From: Prolixibacteraceae bacterium
GTDB taxonomy: Bacteria > Bacteroidota > Bacteroidia > Bacteroidales > Prolixibacteraceae
Reading direction: 5' to 3'
Length of the DNA: 7,733 bases
NCBI GenBank assembly: GCA_027858145.1
Contig: JAQIDF010000487.1
Coordinates: 1 to 7,733 of the forward strand
Part shown: piece after piece, positions 1 through 6,158 of the stretch
Layout of the letters: every line of letters starts with the position of its first letter
How positions within the stretch are numbered: the first letter of the stretch is position 1
Position numbers and translations under genes: made by a program
Notes under the pieces: model-generated
Databases searched by the model: none
What the model saw: only the letters and a program-made list of their open reading frames with translations
What the model was told of the DNA's origin: nothing

Positions 1-73
1 GTTTTGGAATGTTGTAAACTGGGAGGTTGTTGCAGAACGACTAAAAACTGCTGAAATAAATTGTAAAAAATAA
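1..73 (+). CDS. sod: Superoxide dismutase (Fe/Mn type), C-terminal end only
   Basis: Reading from base 2 gives 23 codons and a TAA stop at 71-73; the rest of the gene lies left of the window. The visible peptide begins FWNVVNWEVVAERL. This is the characteristic C-terminal helix of Fe/Mn superoxide dismutases, where F-W-N-V-V-N-W is strongly conserved after the last metal-ligand segment. The family converts superoxide to oxygen and hydrogen peroxide, usually in the cytosol. The metal-binding D-x-W-E-H segment lies upstream and cannot be seen, so Fe cannot be told from Mn. The other two frames give no convincing protein. The gene ends 21 bases before a strong hairpin terminator. The call rests on a short but distinctive motif. 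Confidence 0.8.
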   Translation, partial: FWNVVNWEVVAERLKTAEINCKK

Positions 74-94
74 AGCAACGTAAAATTTAAAAAG

Positions 95-139
95 AAAAGA
101 GGCCGAATTTTGCTTAATAAGCAAGATTCGGCCTCTTTT
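95..139. terminator. Bidirectional intrinsic terminator between convergent genes
   Basis: Bases 99-115 (GAGGCCGAATTTTGCTT) pair with 119-135 around a 3-base AAT loop. There is one G:T wobble, and the stem extends through AAAA (95-98) with TTTT (136-139). A T run follows on the + strand (136-140) and the A-rich left flank gives a U run in the - strand transcript. It can therefore end both the superoxide dismutase transcript and the DUF2147 transcript, whose stops face each other at 73 and 158. Confidence 0.9.
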
Positions 140-157
140 TGTTTATTGCAGATGTTT

Positions 158-601
158 TTATTCTTCTACCTCACGTATCCACGTTTGTGTGCGATATAAA
201 AAAGCAATATAACCACGAACATTAAGTTTTTTTGGGTTTTCTTCATCAACCCAGATTTTTACATCGTAAATTTTACCATTGTCAGGATCCAGTATCCCAT
301 CATCACCAACCCATTCGCCATCTTCTTTTGTGAGCCCGTTGATGATTTGCATGCCTATTATCTTTTTGTTTTTCAATTTTCCATTACATTCAGTGCAAAG
401 GGGATCATAATTTGGATCTTCGTTGAACAACTGGATAATTTTACCATATAATTTGCCGTCCTTTTTAGTTATTTCAACTATTGATTTTACCTCCCCTGTA
501 TCATCATCAATTGTTCTCCATTTACCTGTAACACTGTTTTGAGCCATCGAAAAGCTGAAAACGAATAGCGAAATGATTAATAGTGTGATTGATTTCTTCA
601 T
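158..601 (-). CDS. Secreted DUF2147 family protein
   Basis: A 147-residue protein with a clear type I signal peptide: two Lys, a hydrophobic stretch of about residues 5-17, and a likely cut after S-M-A at 20 before Gln21. The mature part of about 127 residues matches the DUF2147 pattern: an opening G-K-W-R-T-I-D-D segment, V-E-I near 42-44, D-G-K-L-Y-G-K-I at 48-55, I-I-G-M near 81-84, I-L-D-P-D-N-G-K-I-Y at 103-112, and the closing R-G-Y-I ... Y-R-T-Q-T-W near 129-141. It should be exported to the periplasm or cell surface. Family function is unknown; a lipocalin-like beta barrel is a reasonable inference from length and repeated strands. A C-x-x-C pair (Cys69, Cys72) could form a disulfide or bind metal. 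The ATG at 601-599 sits exactly at the signal peptide, behind an A-rich leader without a Shine-Dalgarno sequence. It stands alone, divergent from pepD. Confidence 0.88.
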   Translation of the reverse strand: MKKSITLLIISLFVFSFSMAQNSVTGKWRTIDDDTGEVKSIVEITKKDGKLYGKIIQLFNEDPNYDPLCTECNGKLKNKKIIGMQIINGLTKEDGEWVGDDGILDPDNGKIYDVKIWVDEENPKKLNVRGYIAFLYRTQTWIREVEE

Positions 602-742
602 TTTTTTTAATTTAATTTGTCACTTTTCCAATAAATTTATTTTTCTTGAAAAGTTTTGAATCCCAATTCCAATCAAAAAAAGTAAAAAATATTGACATTC
701 AAAAATCTTTATTCTCTTATCGCTTGTTTCAATCTTGTTGTT

Positions 743-769
743 TGCATAAAACTTGATTGATTTTATGCA
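743..769. repeat. Perfect 9-bp inverted repeat upstream of pepD, possible operator
   Basis: TGCATAAAA (743-751) and TTTTATGCA (761-769) are exact reverse complements around a 9-base spacer, 27 bases in all with its centre at 756. The two arm centres (747 and 765) are 18 bases apart, somewhat under two helical turns, which could suit a dimeric regulator. The repeat ends 20 bases before the proposed -7 box, so it overlaps the expected -33 zone of the pepD promoter. No U run follows it, so it is not an intrinsic terminator. The bound factor is unknown. Confidence 0.5.
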
Positions 770-789
770 GAAAATAGAGTGGAAGCTAT

Positions 790-797
790 TACTTTTG
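790..797 (+). promoter_or_regulatory. Candidate Bacteroidota -7 promoter element for pepD
   Basis: TACTTTTG matches the Bacteroidota housekeeping -7 consensus TAnnTTTG at every fixed base. Transcription would start near 803, leaving a short A-rich leader of about 17 bases before the ATG at 820, which is typical of the phylum. The -33 partner is weak: only TATG (764-767), at a gap of 22 bases, is close to TTTG. This weakness, together with the overlapping inverted repeat, would fit a regulated promoter. Confidence 0.45.
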
Positions 798-819
798 ATT
801 TAGATTAAACAAAACAAAT

Positions 820-2280
820 ATGGATAGAAAAATAAGTCATTTAGAGCCAAAACCTGTTTGGGGTTATTTTGAAGATATTTGCCAGGTGCCAAGACCTTCA
901 AAAAAAGAAGAGAAAATAATTCGGTTTTTAGAAGATTTTGCGCATGATAATAATTTAAATTATAAGAAAGATAATGCTGGTAATGTGCTGATTACAGCAC
1001 CGGCAACAAAAGGATATGAAGATACACCCACCGTAGTATTACAATCGCATATGGATATGGTGGGGGAAAAGAACAATAGTATAGAGCACGATTTTGAAAA
1101 AGATGCCATAAAACCTTATATCGATGGCGATTGGATAAAGGCTGAAGGAACCACACTTGGAGCTGATTGTGGTATAGGTATGGCTGCATCAATGGCTGTT
1201 TTAACATCAAAAGATATTGAGCACGGGCCTGTTGAATGTTTGTTCACGGTTGACGAAGAAACAGGCTTATCGGGTGCATTTGCCCTTGAGCCCGGTTTTT
1301 TTGATGGTAAAATATTGCTAAACCTTGATTCGGAAGACGAAGGTGAATTGTTTATTGGTTGTGCCGGTGGTATCGATACATTGGCAAATTTTCATTTTAA
1401 AAAAGAAGACATTCCAAACGGTTACTTTCCCCTTGAGTTAAACGTTTCGGGATTGTTAGGTGGACATTCGGGCGATGATATTCACAAAGGCCGGGCAAAT
1501 GCCATTAAAATATTAGTACGTTTTATGTGGGAAGCCAACCGGAAATATGGTATCCGGATTGCCACACTCGAAGGGGGTAACCTGCGTAATGCTATAGCAC
1601 GCGAGGCTCACGCTGTTATTTTGGTTCGCAATGCTTACAAAGAAAATCTGGTTGCCGACTTTAACGTGTTCAAACATGAAATAACGGAAGAAATTTCGGT
1701 AACTGAACCAAAAATATCAATCGACCATGAATCGACTGATGCCCCAACATGGGTGCTCGATGAGCAAGCAGCAGAAAATTTGCTTGATGCGTTGTTTATT
1801 TGCCCTCACGGCATTCATACAATGAGTTTCAGAATGCCTGATATGGTTGAAACATCAACCAATTTGGCATCGGTAAAGTTTGAAGGTGATAATAATTCAA
1901 TCCTGGTAACAACAAGCCAACGAAGTGACCGTGAAAGCGGGAAAAAAGAAATTTCATCGGTTGTGGAAGCTGTATTTGAGAAATCGGGTGCCGGTGTTCG
2001 TCACTCCGACGGCTATCCGGGCTGGACGCCCAATCCTGAATCACCTGTTTTAAAAACCACGGTTGAAGCATATAAAAAATTATTTAATCAGGAACCCATC
2101 GTTCGTTCTGTTCATGCAGGTTTAGAATGCGGACTTTTTCTTAAAAAATATCCCGGGCTAGATATGGTTTCGTTTGGTCCTACCATATTAGGCGCCCATT
2201 CACCCGACGAGCGGATTAGCATTGAAACCGTACAAAAATTCTGGAAACACCTGGTTGAAGTGCTGAAGCATATCCAGTGA
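820..2280 (+). CDS. pepD: Cytosolic non-specific dipeptidase (aminoacyl-histidine dipeptidase), M20 family
   Basis: This 486-residue zinc metallopeptidase is almost the same length as E. coli PepD (485). It hydrolyses dipeptides, including Xaa-His, in the cytosol as the last step of peptide turnover. All M20 metal and catalytic residues are present: H77-x-D79 in Q-S-H-M-D-M, bridging Asp116 in L-G-A-D-C-G, catalytic Glu146 and metal ligand Glu147 in D-E-E-T-G, Asp170 in N-L-D-S-E, and His460 in G-A-H-S-P-D-E-R. The lid/dimerisation domain runs from about 205 to 395 and starts with G-G-H-S-G-D-D (His216). There is no signal peptide. The ATG at 820 follows a purine-rich leader without a Shine-Dalgarno site, and the N-terminus aligns with the family from its first residues. 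It is monocistronic and ends 7 bases from the convergent response regulator gene. Confidence 0.95.
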   Translation: MDRKISHLEPKPVWGYFEDICQVPRPSKKEEKIIRFLEDFAHDNNLNYKKDNAGNVLITAPATKGYEDTPTVVLQSHMDMVGEKNNSIEHDFEKDAIKPYIDGDWIKAEGTTLGADCGIGMAASMAVLTSKDIEHGPVECLFTVDEETGLSGAFALEPGFFDGKILLNLDSEDEGELFIGCAGGIDTLANFHFKKEDIPNGYFPLELNVSGLLGGHSGDDIHKGRANAIKILVRFMWEANRKYGIRIATLEGGNLRNAIAREAHAVILVRNAYKENLVADFNVFKHEITEEISVTEPKISIDHESTDAPTWVLDEQAAENLLDALFICPHGIHTMSFRMPDMVETSTNLASVKFEGDNNSILVTTSQRSDRESGKKEISSVVEAVFEKSGAGVRHSDGYPGWTPNPESPVLKTTVEAYKKLFNQEPIVRSVHAGLECGLFLKKYPGLDMVSFGPTILGAHSPDERISIETVQKFWKHLVEVLKHIQ

Positions 2281-2287
2281 AAATAGA

Positions 2288-2968
2288 CTATTCCCCAAAC
2301 CTATACCCAATTCCAGACTCGGTAATGAGCAGTTTAGGTTTCGACGGGTCGTCTTCAATTTTCTTACGGAGTTGAGCTACAAACACTCTAAGATACTGGG
2401 TTTGCTCAACATAGCTATAGCCCCATATTTCTTTCAGGATATATTGGTGTGTTAAAACCCTTCCCTGATTTTTGGCGAGTAATGAAAGTAATGAAAACTC
2501 TGTAGCTGTAAGTTTTAATAAGAGGTCGTTTTTGCGGGCTGTATGATTGGCTAAGTCGATAAAAAGTGAACCAATAGTTATGGTTGTGCAACTTTCCGAC
2601 TGTGTTTCGCTTAATCGGAGTGCAGCTCTGATGCGGGCTAAAAGTTCACCAGTCCTGAATGGTTTAGAAAGGTAATCGTTGGCGCCATTATCCAATGCCT
2701 TTATAATGTCCTCTTCAGAATTACGAACCGATAAAATAATGATGGGGTGGAAGTACCATTCCCTTAGTTTAACCAATAGGTCTTGTCCATCGGTGTCAGG
2801 CAATCCTAAATCAAGGATAATGAGCGAGGGGTGTTGGGCTGCTGCATCAATAAGGCCATCTTTCGCATTAAGCGACTGGATAATGTTATACCCAACAGCG
2901 GTTAATGTTATTTCGAGTAACCTTCTGATTTGCAGTTCGTCATCTATTATTTGAATTGTTTCATTCAT
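2288..2968 (-). CDS. kdpE: KdpE-like OmpR/PhoB-family response regulator
   Basis: A 226-residue DNA-binding regulator. The receiver domain (1-115) has the acidic pair Asp9/Asp10, phosphoacceptor Asp53 in I-L-D-L-G-L-P, Ser80 in the Thr/Ser switch position and Lys102 in S-K-P-F. The winged-helix domain (about 130-225) carries L-T-A-T-E-F and a recognition helix around 188-204. Segments such as R-E-W ... P-I-I-I-L-S-V-R, S-E-E-D-I-I-K-A-L-D-N-G-A and the ending L-L-I-T-E-S-G-I-G-Y-R-F are typical of KdpE rather than of PhoB or OmpR. It is the last gene of the trkH unit: its ATG lies 11 bases after the kinase stop, with no Shine-Dalgarno site, so co-transcription is very likely. It should be phosphorylated by the neighbouring kinase and control potassium uptake, perhaps at the direct repeat before trkH. 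Being KdpE-like is clear from sequence; the target genes are inference. Confidence 0.88.
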   Translation of the reverse strand: MNETIQIIDDELQIRRLLEITLTAVGYNIIQSLNAKDGLIDAAAQHPSLIILDLGLPDTDGQDLLVKLREWYFHPIIILSVRNSEEDIIKALDNGANDYLSKPFRTGELLARIRAALRLSETQSESCTTITIGSLFIDLANHTARKNDLLLKLTATEFSLLSLLAKNQGRVLTHQYILKEIWGYSYVEQTQYLRVFVAQLRKKIEDDPSKPKLLITESGIGYRFGE

Positions 2969-2979
2969 TCGGTTTTATG

Positions 2980-4506
2980 TTATAAATTTATTATATCCGG
3001 CTTTTCAGAAGGGATTTCTATTTGAAACCTTACTTCTTTGTTATTTGTGTTATTTGCTGTTATGGTGCCATTATGGGCATCAATAAAGCCCTTAACGATT
3101 GATAATCCAAGTCCTAAACCACCGGTTTTACTTTTTTCGGCCCTGTAAAATTTGTTAAAAATGTTTTTCAGTTCAGTAGTGGTAAGTACTGAGCCGTCGT
3201 TAACAATATCAATTAGTAAATTGTTGTTCAGATAATTAACATCTAGTTTTATGTTTTGACCTTCAGGTGTATATTGTGTAGCGTTGAACAAGAGATTGTA
3301 TAATACTTGTTCCATCAACCCAAAATCAATTTTCACCAGCGGCATATTTTCGTTTACATGAGTAATAAAATTAAAGGGTTGCAATTCATTTTGCAGGTCT
3401 TCGGTTACTTTGTTTATTAAGTCGTTAATATCGCACCAATCGAGCCGGATAGAAATGTGCCCGCTTTCGATACGGGAGATATTCAATAGATTTTCGATAA
3501 TCCTGTTTAACCGTAACGAAGCGGTAAATATTTCCTTACTGAGGGCAAGACGAATGTTTTCTGATTCAGAGGAATTTAAAATAGTATCGGCAGCTCCCAT
3601 TATTGTTGCAACGGGTATTCTCAATTCATGCGAAATGGAGTTGAACAATGTTTTGTAAAGCCTGTCTGATTCATCAAGGAACCTCACTTTTTGGGCCAAT
3701 TCTCCCAGGAATTCACGTTCAAGGGCATTCGATATCTGGGCTGTAAAAGTACCCCAAAAGTAGCGGTATTCTTTGGGCATTTCGTGCATTTGTTCAATCG
3801 CAACTACCCCCGGGTTTATCCGGTTTCCAATTAATGGATAAAAAGTATATTTACATTGCCCGAAGTGTTGCGTATAAGCCCCTGCCGGACTTTTGTGGGT
3901 GAATACCCATTCAGCAACTTTGTATTCTTCTTTATTGAGTTTTTTCTCTTGCTGTAATTGGCCAGAAGATTTTAAAATATTATTCCCGTCCTGCAATACG
4001 AAAAGGGTTTGAAAAGAAAAGTATTCTTTGATTTTGGATAAAGCAACCTGAATTACTTCCTCGGTACCACTTGATTTAGACAGCTCTTTGGTTAGCTGGA
4101 ATAATACATTGGTTCGTTTTTCCCTTTCACGCGCAAGCTGTTCTTGTCGGCGGATCCGGGTAGTTAATATTCCATTAACAAGTGCTATTGTGAAAAATAA
4201 AGCAAAAATAAGTATGTCTTCAGTTTTATCAATATGAAAAGTATAGTGGGGTGGAATAAAGAAGTAATTCCATATAAGGGCACTTAATGTAGAAGATAAT
4301 AAAACAGGGCCAATTGCTAAAAAGGTTGATAAAAGAGAAACAACAAATAGCAGAATGTATGATACCAGATGATAATTCTGCGTATTTGCAAGGGGAGAAC
4401 AAAGTAATGCCGTGCTACTAATGGTTATTACCGAAAACAAGAATTGGTTTTTTACAGACCTGAAAAAGTTGTAAAGTCTATGGTTTTTGTTTTTTTCTTG
4501 TCTCAT
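2980..4506 (-). CDS. KdpD-like membrane sensor histidine kinase without the N-terminal KdpD/USP domains
   Basis: This 508-residue kinase matches only the C-terminal part of KdpD (about 890 residues in E. coli). A short cytoplasmic N-terminus leads to a DUF4118 membrane domain of about four helices (roughly 20-40, 46-64, 65-81, 97-116) containing Y-F-F-I-P-P-H-Y-T-F. A KdpD-type GAF domain follows (about 130-270; note A-E-W-V-F-T-H ... P-A-G). The HisKA domain has phosphoacceptor His293 in S-H-E-L-R-I-P. The ATPase domain has an N box at 404-412, a G1 box at 436-440, an F box near 450-454 and a G2 box at 462-467. The G1 box reads N-D-G-S-V instead of D-x-G-x-G. Missing are the Walker-A-bearing KdpD domain and the USP domain. 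The loss looks natural, because the ATG lies only 9 bases after the trkH stop. It probably senses a potassium or turgor cue and phosphorylates the downstream KdpE-like regulator; the signal is inferred. Confidence 0.87.
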   Translation of the reverse strand: MRQEKNKNHRLYNFFRSVKNQFLFSVITISSTALLCSPLANTQNYHLVSYILLFVVSLLSTFLAIGPVLLSSTLSALIWNYFFIPPHYTFHIDKTEDILIFALFFTIALVNGILTTRIRRQEQLAREREKRTNVLFQLTKELSKSSGTEEVIQVALSKIKEYFSFQTLFVLQDGNNILKSSGQLQQEKKLNKEEYKVAEWVFTHKSPAGAYTQHFGQCKYTFYPLIGNRINPGVVAIEQMHEMPKEYRYFWGTFTAQISNALEREFLGELAQKVRFLDESDRLYKTLFNSISHELRIPVATIMGAADTILNSSESENIRLALSKEIFTASLRLNRIIENLLNISRIESGHISIRLDWCDINDLINKVTEDLQNELQPFNFITHVNENMPLVKIDFGLMEQVLYNLLFNATQYTPEGQNIKLDVNYLNNNLLIDIVNDGSVLTTTELKNIFNKFYRAEKSKTGGLGLGLSIVKGFIDAHNGTITANNTNNKEVRFQIEIPSEKPDIINL

Positions 4507-4515
4507 TCTGTATTC

Positions 4516-5967
4516 TTAATATCTCCAAAAGTTTCGGCTGAATAATACCAAAACAGTATAAATTTCTAATCGTCCTGTTATCATTAAAATCGATAATATC
4601 ACTTTTGCGATATCGGGCAAATGTGCAAAGTTGCTTGCCGGTCCAACGGTTCCGATACCAGGACCAATACCGGCCATACAAGTGGCAACAGAACTCGCTG
4701 CTGTTTCTATATCGATTCCAATAAGCAATAAAGTTACACTTCCAATGATAAATAATAAAATATACAAGAAAATAAAACTTAAAATTGTGTTGTTTGAATC
4801 GTCACTAACTGTTATACCGTTTAGTTTTAATGGTATAATTGCTTTGGGCTCAACCATTTTTTTGATCATTCGTGAAAAATTTTTGAACAATACAACGTGC
4901 CTTACCATTTTTATCCCCCCGGCCGTTGATCCGGTGCTACCTCCAAAAAACATTGCCAAAAATACAATAAACCAGGCATAATTTGGCCATAATAAATAAT
5001 CGGCAGTGGCATACCCTGTACAGGTTAGAACGGATATTATTTGAAAAAAGCTTTCACGGAAAGCTGTTTCAAATGGTTTATTCATATTGAAGTAGAGCAT
5101 CAATGTAATGATAAGTCCAATGATAAAAACGACACCCAGATAAAATTTGAACTCTTCATTTTTGTTTACTTGTTTGAACTTTTTCTTGAAAAGATGATAA
5201 TGAATTACAAAGTTTGTGCCTGAAAGAAGCATAAAAATCATTACAACATACTGAATATATGGTGAATAACCACCTATGCTGGTGTTTTTAGGGGAGAAAC
5301 CACCGGTTGCAATAGTGCCAAAGGCATGACATACGCTTTCAAAAAGATTCATATTTCCTAAAAGCAGGAGAATTACCTCACTAATTGTAAGAATAATATA
5401 TATTAACAAAAGCCTGTGTCCTACAGATTTAATCTTAGGGCTTATTTTTTCTTGAAGCGATGATTCAAGCGTAAACAAATGATAGGCACCAATGTGTAAC
5501 GATGGCATTATTATAATTACCAAAACGATAACCCCAATTCCACCAATCCAATGTGTTAAGCTCCTCCAAAATAATATTGATTTTGGCAACGATTCAATAT
5601 CGGTTAATATGGAAGAACCTGTTGTAGTGAAACCTGAAACAGATTCGAAAAATGCATTAATAAACCCTGGTATGGCTCCGGATATTATATAAGGAATAGT
5701 ACTGATTAAACTTATAAAGAGCCACGATAAGGTAACGGTTAAGTAAGCTTCCTTGCGTTGTATGGGCTCATCCGGTTGGTGGTTTTTGGAAAGTCGGAAA
5801 AACAAATAACCAATTAATGCACTGATGATTGCTGAAATATAGAACGGATATAGTTTTTCGGAATATACAAATGCGATTATGATACATACCAATAACGAAA
5901 TTGAGATGATAAAAAGTATACGGCTTAATACCTGAAGAATAATTTTATAGTTGATGTTTCGTCTCAT
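4516..5967 (-). CDS. trkH: TrkH-type potassium uptake protein, membrane subunit
   Basis: At 483 residues it has the same length as E. coli TrkH. It is a polytopic inner-membrane protein built from four pore modules. The selectivity-filter loops are visible: T-T-T-G (114-117), A-T-G-G-F-S (220-225), T-C-T-G-Y-A-T (315-321) and A-G-I-G-P-G-I-G (432-439). All filter glycines are retained. The intramembrane gating loop G-G-S-T-G-S-T-A-G-G-I-K (342-353), W-I-G-G-I-G-V (140-146) and the ending G-R-L-E-I-Y-T (465-471) are also family hallmarks. TrkH imports K+ and normally needs the cytoplasmic NAD/ATP-binding ring TrkA, which is not in this window. KtrB is less likely given the extra N-terminal helices and length. 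The ATG at 5967-5965 begins M-R-R before the first hydrophobic stretch. It is the first gene of the trkH-kinase-regulator unit and is probably transcribed from the 5968-6158 region. Confidence 0.93.
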   Translation of the reverse strand: MRRNINYKIILQVLSRILFIISISLLVCIIIAFVYSEKLYPFYISAIISALIGYLFFRLSKNHQPDEPIQRKEAYLTVTLSWLFISLISTIPYIISGAIPGFINAFFESVSGFTTTGSSILTDIESLPKSILFWRSLTHWIGGIGVIVLVIIIMPSLHIGAYHLFTLESSLQEKISPKIKSVGHRLLLIYIILTISEVILLLLGNMNLFESVCHAFGTIATGGFSPKNTSIGGYSPYIQYVVMIFMLLSGTNFVIHYHLFKKKFKQVNKNEEFKFYLGVVFIIGLIITLMLYFNMNKPFETAFRESFFQIISVLTCTGYATADYLLWPNYAWFIVFLAMFFGGSTGSTAGGIKMVRHVVLFKNFSRMIKKMVEPKAIIPLKLNGITVSDDSNNTILSFIFLYILLFIIGSVTLLLIGIDIETAASSVATCMAGIGPGIGTVGPASNFAHLPDIAKVILSILMITGRLEIYTVLVLFSRNFWRY

Positions 5968-6023
5968 CTTGAGCCAGTTTGTTCCTTTATGTAACGCGTA
6001 TTTTTATAATAAACAACATGCTA

Positions 6024-6052
6024 CAAAGGAAAGGCACATTTAATTAAGACAA
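6024..6052 (-). promoter_or_regulatory. Candidate promoter for the trkH operon
   Basis: On the - strand, TTG (6052-6050) is followed after 18 bases by TTCCTTTG (6031-6024), which differs from TAnnTTTG at one fixed base. Spacing is in the range reported for Bacteroidota promoters. The start would fall near 6017, giving a leader of about 50 bases. The TTTATA repeat would then lie upstream of the -33 box, like an activator site. The alternative is the exact -7 element at 6118-6111, which would place the repeat inside the leader. Confidence 0.35.
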
Positions 6053-6073
6053 TATAAATATTGACTTGATAGG

Positions 6074-6090
6074 TATAAAGATTTTATAAA
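6074..6090 (-). promoter_or_regulatory. Candidate KdpE-type operator (TTTATA direct repeat) upstream of trkH
   Basis: On the - strand the sequence reads TTTATA, 5 bases, TTTATA (6090-6085 and 6079-6074). Each copy is also preceded by C, so the repeat is really CTTTATA with an 11-base period. OmpR/PhoB-type regulators bind direct repeats of about one helical turn, and the E. coli KdpE site has half-sites TTTATA and TTTACA separated by 5 bases. A third TTTATA lies at 6058-6053. The repeat ends 106 bases before the trkH start. The AT-rich setting makes chance occurrence a real possibility. Confidence 0.4.
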
Positions 6091-6158
6091 GAAAACAACA
6101 GGCATTTTGTCAAACTTATGTCAAATGCAATTAAAGTGTATGTTTTGGTTTTACATAC

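Larger units (their letters stand above)
602..819. other. Divergent intergenic region between the DUF2147 gene and pepD
   Basis: This AT-rich 218-base region must carry the promoters of both divergent genes. For pepD, a -7-type element and a perfect inverted repeat are listed separately. For the DUF2147 gene I see only a near-match, TAAATTTA on the - strand about 30 bases before its ATG, without a well-spaced -33 box. I found no convincing small ORF or RNA gene here. Confidence 0.6.
5968..6158. other. Intergenic region between ppk1 and trkH
   Basis: This AT-rich 191-base gap contains the likely start of the trkH unit. On the - strand I see an exact TAnnTTTG element (TAAGTTTG, 6118-6111) without a -33 partner, then the TTTATA direct repeat, then a weaker but properly spaced promoter pair (TTG at 6052-6050, TTCCTTTG at 6031-6024). 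Just after the ppk1 stop is a weak 6-bp stem (6138-6143 with 6153-6158, 9-base loop) without a U run. It is a poor terminator at best, so read-through from ppk1 is possible. Confidence 0.6.

Noticed and set aside
692..720. Sigma-70-like TTGACA (692-697), 17 bases, TCTTAT (715-720) upstream of pepD
   Set aside because: It resembles an E. coli promoter, but Bacteroidota housekeeping promoters use TTTG and TAnnTTTG, and it is about 100 bases from the start codon in AT-rich DNA. A chance match is more likely.
2282..2292. Palindrome AATAG-A-CTATT between pepD and kdpE as a terminator
   Set aside because: The stem is short and AT-rich with a single-base centre, and no T run follows on either strand, so it cannot be a credible intrinsic terminator.
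4478..4681. 67-codon - strand open frame across the trkH-kinase junction
   Set aside because: It overlaps the C-terminal end of trkH and the start of the kinase in another frame, and both of those are clearly conserved proteins.
6138..6158. Hairpin GTATGT / ACATAC right after the ppk1 stop as a terminator
   Set aside because: It has only 6 pairs, a 9-base loop and no U run, so I mention it in the intergenic entry but do not list it as a terminator.
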